From Plectonema radiosum NIES-515 (GTDB taxonomy: Bacteria; Cyanobacteriota; Cyanobacteriia; Cyanobacteriales; Nostocaceae), in contig NZ_JAOWRF010000133.1 in the NCBI RefSeq assembly GCF_025753815.1, forward strand, positions 1 through 47,910: a stretch of 47,910 nucleotides of DNA, read 5' to 3'. Both the position numbers and the translations under genes were made by a program. The notes under the pieces were generated by a model that searched no databases, was not told the origin of the DNA, and saw nothing but the letters and a program-made list of their open reading frames with translations. Within the stretch, counting starts at the first letter, position 1; each line of letters opens with the position of its first letter. Shown here piece by piece: positions 42,925 to 47,910 of this stretch.

Positions 42925-43018
42925 TAGACATCTGGTAAAAATTATTACGCCACCCCGCGCGAAACCCTTGTAAAGACGTTCCATTGGAACGTCTCTACGT
43001 TTTTTATGGAGATGTCTG
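42925..43018. repeat. MITE-like element, TAGACATCT family
   Basis: TAGACATCT (42925-42933) and AGATGTCT (43010-43017) surround the core GTAAAGACGTTCC-ATT-GGAACGTCTCTAC (42970-42998). Third copy of the family seen at 5941 and 8836. Between trpE and psaD, which are both on the minus strand. Confidence 0.65.
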
Positions 43019-43064
43019 TTAGGGATTGGGAATTGACGATCAAGCATCGATAATAATTCATTTA

Positions 43065-43096
43065 CCTAGTCCCCAGTCCCCAGTCCCCAGTCCCTA
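43065..43096. repeat. CCCCAGT heptamer array
   Basis: Four CCCCAGT units (AGTCCCCAGTCCCCAGTCCC) and the related TATTCCC. STRR of the same class as 22421 but a different unit. It lies just beyond the end of psaD. Confidence 0.75.
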
Positions 43097-43100
43097 TTCC

Positions 43101-43520
43101 CTATACATCGGAAGGAAATTTACCGCTAAACTTAAGTTTAGCTGCACTGGGGTTGCTGCCGATGTTGCGTGGGACATAACCCACTTTCTCACGACCTTGA
43201 TTTACCTTTTCAGGGAAGACACCATCAGCCGGGTGGAGATACTGAGTTTCGCCGGTGGGATAAATCCGGTAGATTTTGTAGTCTGTGATTTTGAATTTCC
43301 GGAGTTGACCGCCTAGAGCGATACCGTATTCTTTACGAGCCAAGTAAAGCAGGTTTTCGCCTTGGTTCATGATAGCAGAGCCGCCTGTAGGCATTTCAAA
43401 CACTTGTTCTTTGGGGCTAGTCCAGGTGATAGCGTACTTTTCTTCTTCGTATGCTTTTGAAAGCAGACCGCCAGTGCTGCCACCGAATATGGGAGTTTGT
43501 CCAGTTAGTGTTTCTGCCAT
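43101..43520 (-). CDS. psaD: photosystem I reaction centre subunit II
   Basis: 139 residues from ATG 43520. The frame is open 18 codons further (43574) but PsaD begins [20 protein letters not shown]. It has [60 protein letters not shown] and the C-terminal [16 protein letters not shown]. It is a stromal extrinsic subunit of PSI that docks ferredoxin and stabilises PsaC and PsaE. A possible RpaB-type HLR1 site is at 43593-43614. The gene after it on the same strand side (upstream at 43740) is a histidine kinase. Confidence 0.97.
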   Translation of the reverse strand: MAETLTGQTPIFGGSTGGLLSKAYEEEKYAITWTSPKEQVFEMPTGGSAIMNQGENLLYLARKEYGIALGGQLRKFKITDYKIYRIYPTGETQYLHPADGVFPEKVNQGREKVGYVPRNIGSNPSAAKLKFSGKFPSDV

Positions 43521-43592
43521 AAAAAATTGTCTCTCAACGTTTTTAGGGCATCGTAACACTGCGACCTGGGTCATGTTGCGATCGCGTTATAG

Positions 43593-43614
43593 ACTGTAAC
43601 AGTTCTTTGTTAAT
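43593..43614 (-). promoter_or_regulatory. HLR1-like direct repeat upstream of psaD
   Basis: Minus strand reads TTAACAAAGAACTGTTACAG, resembling the RpaB-binding HLR1 pattern (two TTACA-type repeats about 4 nt apart), with one inserted base in the first repeat. About 75-95 bp before the psaD ATG. PSI genes are classic RpaB targets. Eye-only match. Confidence 0.35.
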
Positions 43615-43694
43615 TGTTGGGCATTGGGCAAAGGGGAATGGGGAAAGGGGAAGAAAAATATAATACGTATATTTAAATAACTCTTTATTTCCAT

Positions 43695-43756
43695 GCCTTT
43701 ACCCTTTACCCTTTACCCTTTTCCCCTCTTAAAAAAGCCCTATGCCCCATGCCCCA
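43695..43756. repeat. CCCTTTA and GCCCCAT heptamer arrays at the 3' end of the kinase gene
   Basis: GCCTTTACCCTTTACCCTTT continuing to ACCC, then GCCCCATGCCCCATT (about 43742-43756). The latter falls inside the last codons of the kinase gene and provides its final residues MGHGA and stop. Confidence 0.7.
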
Positions 43757-45779
43757 TTTTCAACTCCTCACTTTTTTGACTGACAATGGGGATGGTAAAG
43801 TGAAACTGACTGCCTTTGTCTTTGCCAGTTGAGGAAGCCCAAATTTCTCCACCCCAACCATTGACAATTTGACGACATATTGCTAGTCCTAAACCAGTGC
43901 CGCCAGTTGTACGTCGCAACGCTCCCTCTTCTTGATAAAAGCGGTCAAAAACTACTTCTAATCGATTCGGTTCAATACCACGTCCAGTATCAGCCACAGT
44001 CACTTCAAGCATTTGATCGCTATTGCGAGTCGCCTTAATGGTGATTTCTCCTTGGGGAGGTGTAAATTTACAAGCGTTATCGACGATTTTTGCTAGTACC
44101 TCTACTAACCAATCGCCATCCGCTCTGATCAAAGGTAAATTTTGGGCAATTTTACTCTTGATTTTTGGCTGCTTTTCTGTATTCGGGCGAGTGCGAAAGC
44201 GGCTGATTGCTAATTCCACGCACTCTTCTATGGTCAAAGATTCTGGATGCCATTCTACCCGACCACTTTCTAAATTAGAAAGTGTTAAGAAATCTTGCAC
44301 CAGTTTCCGCATTCGTTCGGAGTCAGTTAGAGCGGTACTCAGCATCACTTGTTGCAATTCTAGAGGCATATCCGGTTCGCTGGCGAGGCTTTCCAGGCAC
44401 ACCTGAATAGTGGATAGAGGGGTGCGGAGTTCGTGCCCGGTGATGGCTATGAGGTTGCTGCGGGTGCGGTCGAGGGCTTCAAGTTGTTGGTTGAGGTCTT
44501 CTAGGTTAGCATAAGCTTCAGCTTGGATCAGAGCCGAGCCAACTTGGGTAGCGATCGCTTTGACTAAATCCAATTCTCCAGCTTGCCACTGATGGGGAGG
44601 CAAACTGCAATAATGCAACTCGACTATGCCCAACAATCGTCCTTGAAATAATACTGGTTCCATCAGCATTGAACGAATCGCAAATTTTTTGGTGATTAAA
44701 GAAAGTTCGCTATCACTGTTAATGCGATCGTCACCTACAGTATTGACAACACTGATACCCTCACTTTGTTGTACGATCGCCCCAAATAAAGGATTATTTC
44801 GTAAATGCCAAGTTTGCCCGACAACAGATAAAACACCAGGACTCAAAAACTCGTGTTCTATTTTCGCGCTTGCATCTGTAGCTTGAGCGCGGTAAATTAA
44901 ACACCTCGAAGCTTTTAGATGTTCTCCTAGTTCTTGGACTGCGACTTGGAGAACTTCGTGAGGATTAAGCGATCGCCTAATTGCGGTGGTAATCGAGTTA
45001 ATCAAGCGCTCTTTGCGTGCTTGAGCGGCAATTGAACGATAAGCTTTGTGCAATTTATACTGGCTTGCTTGTAAGTAAGTCACCAAACGCTGCACAAACG
45101 GGTCAGTGTCAATGTCACAAAAATCTAAAGGTATTTCTTCTACTTTTGAGTAGCTGGACAGCAAATCCTGAGTCACCCCTCTGTTACCCCGATGCACCCC
45201 AATACCAAATCTCTGGCTGACCTGCTCAACTTTGTCTACCAATTCTGGTCTGTAAACGATAATTCTGTCTAATAGCAACTCGGCTGCTTTTATACTTACT
45301 TCTCGCTCACTAGTCCAAATCCCCTCAAATCTTCGCGCTGTCTCCATATCCAAACCGATGTTTAATTCTGGCATCTGCTTATTTTTAGTCACAGAACCTT
45401 GGCTTTCTCGGCAGACCAAGCAAGTTGCATAGTTTTGGGCAATCACCACCAAATGCCATTCGTGACTTAAGCCATCTTCTTGCTCAAAGGCGATTTTTTC
45501 GTAGTATTCCGAACTATTAGTGAAATCCGTTTCCGGTGCAGCTAACACGTATACTTGATTGCTGCGATCGGCAAGTCGCTGATATCGATGAGCTTCTTGG
45601 CGGTAAAATCTTTCTCGTTGGAAGCTCGCAATGACCAAGGGATGGTCTAAAGTTGCCGCCAAAACCTGATCTTCCATCGCATGGGAGAGCGCTGTTAGAG
45701 AAGCTTTGAAATATAGCTGGGGTCGCACGTGAGGTAGCGTCTGTAGCAGATCGCTCAACACAGAAGTCGAAATGCTCAT
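43740..45779 (-). CDS. DICT-GAF sensor histidine kinase
   Basis: 679 residues, no signal peptide or membrane segment. N-terminal DICT-type sensory domain (about 10-235; ALSHAMEDQVLAATLDHPLV start, WHLVVIAQNYATCLVC), a helical linker, a GAF domain (about 270-425; DRINSDSELSLITKKFAIRS), then HisKA with H449 in ITGHELRTPLSTIQ, and HATPase: N-box VDNACKFTPPQGE, G1 VADTGRGI, F-box FYQEEGALRRT, G2 GTGLGLAICRQIVNGWGGEI. Complete kinase, cognate regulator not in the vicinity. DICT domains occur with light and cyclic-nucleotide signalling. The C-terminal MGHGA is STRR-derived. Confidence 0.92.
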   Translation of the reverse strand: MSISTSVLSDLLQTLPHVRPQLYFKASLTALSHAMEDQVLAATLDHPLVIASFQRERFYRQEAHRYQRLADRSNQVYVLAAPETDFTNSSEYYEKIAFEQEDGLSHEWHLVVIAQNYATCLVCRESQGSVTKNKQMPELNIGLDMETARRFEGIWTSEREVSIKAAELLLDRIIVYRPELVDKVEQVSQRFGIGVHRGNRGVTQDLLSSYSKVEEIPLDFCDIDTDPFVQRLVTYLQASQYKLHKAYRSIAAQARKERLINSITTAIRRSLNPHEVLQVAVQELGEHLKASRCLIYRAQATDASAKIEHEFLSPGVLSVVGQTWHLRNNPLFGAIVQQSEGISVVNTVGDDRINSDSELSLITKKFAIRSMLMEPVLFQGRLLGIVELHYCSLPPHQWQAGELDLVKAIATQVGSALIQAEAYANLEDLNQQLEALDRTRSNLIAITGHELRTPLSTIQVCLESLASEPDMPLELQQVMLSTALTDSERMRKLVQDFLTLSNLESGRVEWHPESLTIEECVELAISRFRTRPNTEKQPKIKSKIAQNLPLIRADGDWLVEVLAKIVDNACKFTPPQGEITIKATRNSDQMLEVTVADTGRGIEPNRLEVVFDRFYQEEGALRRTTGGTGLGLAICRQIVNGWGGEIWASSTGKDKGSQFHFTIPIVSQKSEELKMGHGA

Positions 45780-46035
45780 GAATGTCTTTAACGAAGCCCA
45801 AGTTGGACAATATCGACGTCACAGCTGCATTGTACAAATTACAACGGACTTTCAAGTTAAGTAGATAGTTGCAATATGTAAAGAATCCTGAATATATTTT
45901 TCAGCTTTCCCAAAAGCGCACCGCTACCATATCACTTAAACCGAACGTATAGGAGTTTCTTTACAAAATTCAAAGTCTTTCGTTCCTAGTATATTTATCC
46001 TCAAGAATCAAATACACCACAACGAACAATGTTCT

Positions 46036-46053
46036 GACGTTACATGTAACGTC
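46036..46053. repeat. core fragment of the GTAGAGACGT palindrome
   Basis: GACGTTACATGTAACGTC, an 18-bp perfect palindrome identical to the centre of 36547-36574, without the outer GTAGA and with TCTAACC on the right. A truncated copy. Confidence 0.55.
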
Positions 46054-46651
46054 TCTAACCTCCATGTATTGCAGGCAATTCCCGAAATATAAATTCGATT
46101 CTCCATCAGGCAGAACCAAAGAAGAAGCAGTTAGATTACATAATCGACAACTTAGATTAAAAAGCTTTTCTCAGTATCATGCAACCAATTTGTATAAATA
46201 TTTATCCAAAAATAATACAAAACTTAACCAACTATTTTCTTGTCGGCAATGTTGATATTTGTCACACATGAGTACATATTTTGAATGAGTAGCTTTGGTG
46301 TGCAATTACCTTTTTTCCACACAAAAGCTATTAAATAAAAGGTTTTATGCTTTTCTAAATATTTTAATTTGATTGTTGTAAATCTACCTTTAAATGTATC
46401 ACTATTTACATTGCACTTAATATTTTTACCACTCAATTACGGATATTCTATTAGTATTTATTGCACGTAATTATTCAGCGTCTTGCTAAATATAGCAATT
46501 TCAGGTAATATGCTTTAGTCAATAAAAATCAATATTTTTCAAGCAATGTAGCACAAGTAAAATCTCTGCCTTTTACTCACAGCAATTAATGCAATTACAA
46601 CTGAGTAAAATCGGCTTAAATATTGGATTGGCAAAACAAGCCTTGGTGAAG

Positions 46652-46698
46652 GGAGAATGATGGCATATTAAATAAAAAAGCCGAAAAAATCATTCTCC
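46652..46698. repeat. inverted repeat GGAGAATGAT/ATCATTCTCC
   Basis: 10-bp arms, perfect, separated by 27 bp (GGCATATTAAATAAAAAAGC...). It lies about 170 bp before the GT4 gene at 46866. It could be an operator, a terminator for an unseen upstream transcript, or a short element. Confidence 0.4.
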
Positions 46699-46865
46699 AA
46701 TGCCTTAATTAAAAGCAGATACAAATTACGTGATTTTCCACCATCAGGGCTTTCAACACTAAACAAACATACATGGCATAGGATCTGAATTTTCCAGAAA
46801 CAATTAGTTTCTTGCATTCAAATTTATTCAGACCATATGCTGAAATTTAACGGCTCAGGTGAGAC

Positions 46866-47888
46866 ATGAGAATTGCCCAAATTTCTCCTTTATGGGAGCG
46901 TGTTCCTCCCTTTCGCTACGGCGGTACAGAACTAATTGTGAAGCTAGTCACAGATGAATTAGTTCGGCGCGGTCATGAAGTTACTTTATTTGCCTCTGGT
47001 GACTCAATTACTACAGCAAAGATCCGCTCAGTTCATCCCCAAGCTTTGCGGCTCGACCCCAAAATTAAAGAGCCATCAATTTACGAGCAAATGATGCTTG
47101 CCGAAGTTTATCAACAAGCCGATCATTTCGACATTATTCACTCCCATGTAGGCTATAGCGCCCTTAGTTATTGCAGTTTTGTGAAAACGCCCACCGTTCA
47201 TACAATGCATGGCATTTTCACACCTGATAACGAAAAAATATTCCAAAAATTTTCTTGGCAACCTTTAATCAGTATAAGCGAGGCACAACGAGAAAATAGC
47301 TTAGGTTTAAACTACATCCATACCGTCTACAACGGCATTGACACTGCGGTTTATTCGTTTTATCCCGAACCAACACAACCTGCATATCTTGCCTTTGTCG
47401 GACGAATATCTCCCGAAAAAGGACCAGTCCAAGCGATTAAAATAGCGCGTGCGGTTGGTTTACCTTTGAAAATGGCTGGCAAAATTGACGTTGTAGACAA
47501 AGATTTTTATACTCAACTTGTCGAACCGCTAATTGATGGGGAACAGATTCAGTACTTAGGTGAAATTTCCCACGAAGACAAAGTTAAACTTCTTGGTGGA
47601 GCGACAATCACTTTATTCCCAATTAATTGGAGAGAGCCTTTTGGTTTAGTAATGATTGAGTCAATGGCAACTGGTACACCTGTAATTGGTATGGGGTTAG
47701 GTTCAGTACCAGAAGTAATTGCTGACGGCAAAACTGGTTTTGTTTGTCACTCTCTCGAACAAATGATTGAAGTTCTGCCAGATGCGATGAAAATAGACCG
47801 GTATACTTGTCGGGAGTATGTTGTTAGCCGCTTTAGCGTCGAGTCTATGACCGATGAGTATGAAAGGGCTTACGCGATGGTGCTTTGA
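46866..47888 (+). CDS. GT4-family glycosyltransferase
   Basis: 340 residues. GT-B opening MRIAQISPLWERVPPFRYGG (the PP..YGG donor/acceptor loop), HEVTLFASGDS, FDIIHSHVGYSALSYC, TMHGIF, then C-terminal AFVGRISPEKGPVQAIKIAR, YLGEISHEDKVKLLGGATIT, and INWREPFGLVMIESMATGTP with the E-x7-E catalytic glutamates (E267-type). The gene ends at 47888 and runs into a G-rich repeat. Related to trehalose/sucrose- and exopolysaccharide-type GT4 enzymes; the substrate is unknown. Not part of the 24-33 kb cluster. Confidence 0.9.
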   Translation: MRIAQISPLWERVPPFRYGGTELIVKLVTDELVRRGHEVTLFASGDSITTAKIRSVHPQALRLDPKIKEPSIYEQMMLAEVYQQADHFDIIHSHVGYSALSYCSFVKTPTVHTMHGIFTPDNEKIFQKFSWQPLISISEAQRENSLGLNYIHTVYNGIDTAVYSFYPEPTQPAYLAFVGRISPEKGPVQAIKIARAVGLPLKMAGKIDVVDKDFYTQLVEPLIDGEQIQYLGEISHEDKVKLLGGATITLFPINWREPFGLVMIESMATGTPVIGMGLGSVPEVIADGKTGFVCHSLEQMIEVLPDAMKIDRYTCREYVVSRFSVESMTDEYERAYAMVL

Positions 47889-47910
47889 ACGGGAGCGGGG
47901 TGTGGGGGAG
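47889..47910. repeat. start of a G-rich STRR at the window edge
   Basis: ACGGGAGCGGGGTGTGGGGG type run directly after the GT4 stop, resembling the complement of the CCCCGCT array at 22421. Cut by the window end. Confidence 0.5.

Larger units (their letters stand above)
45780..46865. other. 1.1-kb intergenic region, mostly unexplained
   Basis: No gene I can defend. Two short frames (46064-46255 plus, 46224-46436 minus) lack SD and family resemblance. It holds a palindrome core GACGTTACATGTAACGTC (46036-46053), matching the 36547 copy, and a 10-bp inverted repeat GGAGAATGAT / ATCATTCTCC (46652-46661, 46689-46698). It separates two divergent genes, so both promoters probably lie in it. Confidence 0.4.

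Noticed and set aside
43521-43574. 18-residue extension of PsaD
   Set aside because: PsaD proteins start at [10 protein letters not shown]; upstream codons are leader DNA.
46064-46255. 63-codon plus frame in the kinase-GT4 gap
   Set aside because: No SD, no family match, basic low-complexity composition; a short chance frame in AT-rich DNA.

Overview
The window is chromosomal DNA of a filamentous, probably heterocyst-forming cyanobacterium (Nostocales-like). Reasons: frequent GCGATCGC (HIP1) octamers; psaD, chlP and an rpaA-type response regulator; a PEP-CTERM protein and several small families I know only from cyanobacteria; heptanucleotide tandem repeats (STRR) of the kind known from Calothrix, Nostoc and Anabaena; and many short palindromic or MITE-like elements between genes. 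No rRNA, tRNA, CRISPR array, prophage or intact transposase gene was found.

Layout. 1-10 kb: partial alpha/beta hydrolase, rpaA, a PEP-CTERM protein, chlP (TTG start), a secreted thioredoxin-like protein without CxxC, a pentapeptide-repeat protein, two small stress or membrane genes, an SDR and hisC. 10-13 kb: repeat-rich accessory DNA with small hypothetical genes, an orphan antitoxin-like gene, a degenerate copy of part of a cysA-type ATPase gene, and the intact cysA. 13.9-16.7 kb: a stand-alone A-T-TE NRPS-like enzyme. 16.7-20 kb: decayed DNA (Uma2 pseudogene, MITE), a TIGR03792-like protein, a phasin-like protein, an FKBP, and a parD antitoxin whose parE partner is cut to 16 codons beside a MITE. 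20-23.4 kb: dnaB (no intein), rplI, a long STRR, gloB.

24.4-33.5 kb is a glycan-assembly cluster. It has two GT4 glycosyltransferases, an ABC exporter, a GT10 (fucosyltransferase-like) enzyme, two adjacent paralogues resembling the Npun_R2821/Npun_R2823 family, and an opposed DxD glycosyltransferase. The exporter carries a C-terminal tail that looks like two tandem histidine-kinase H-box modules, with no kinase ATPase domain.

36.7-41.4 kb is a small defence island: a Uma2 nuclease (opposite strand), then a Cas4-like PD-(D/E)xK nuclease translationally coupled to a long prokaryotic Argonaute with a plausible DEDH tetrad, followed by a RelBE-like toxin-antitoxin pair. It ends 2 bp from the 3' end of trpE. 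41.4-47.9 kb returns to core functions: trpE (with an in-frame STRR insertion), psaD, a DICT-GAF histidine kinase and a GT4 gene.

The most unusual features are the Cas4-like/Argonaute/TA island, the ABC exporter with H-box-like tail, and the way one palindrome (GTAGAGACGT...ACGTCTCTAC, 12 copies) sits inside several MITE-like shells with different ends. All family assignments come from reading motifs, not from database searches.
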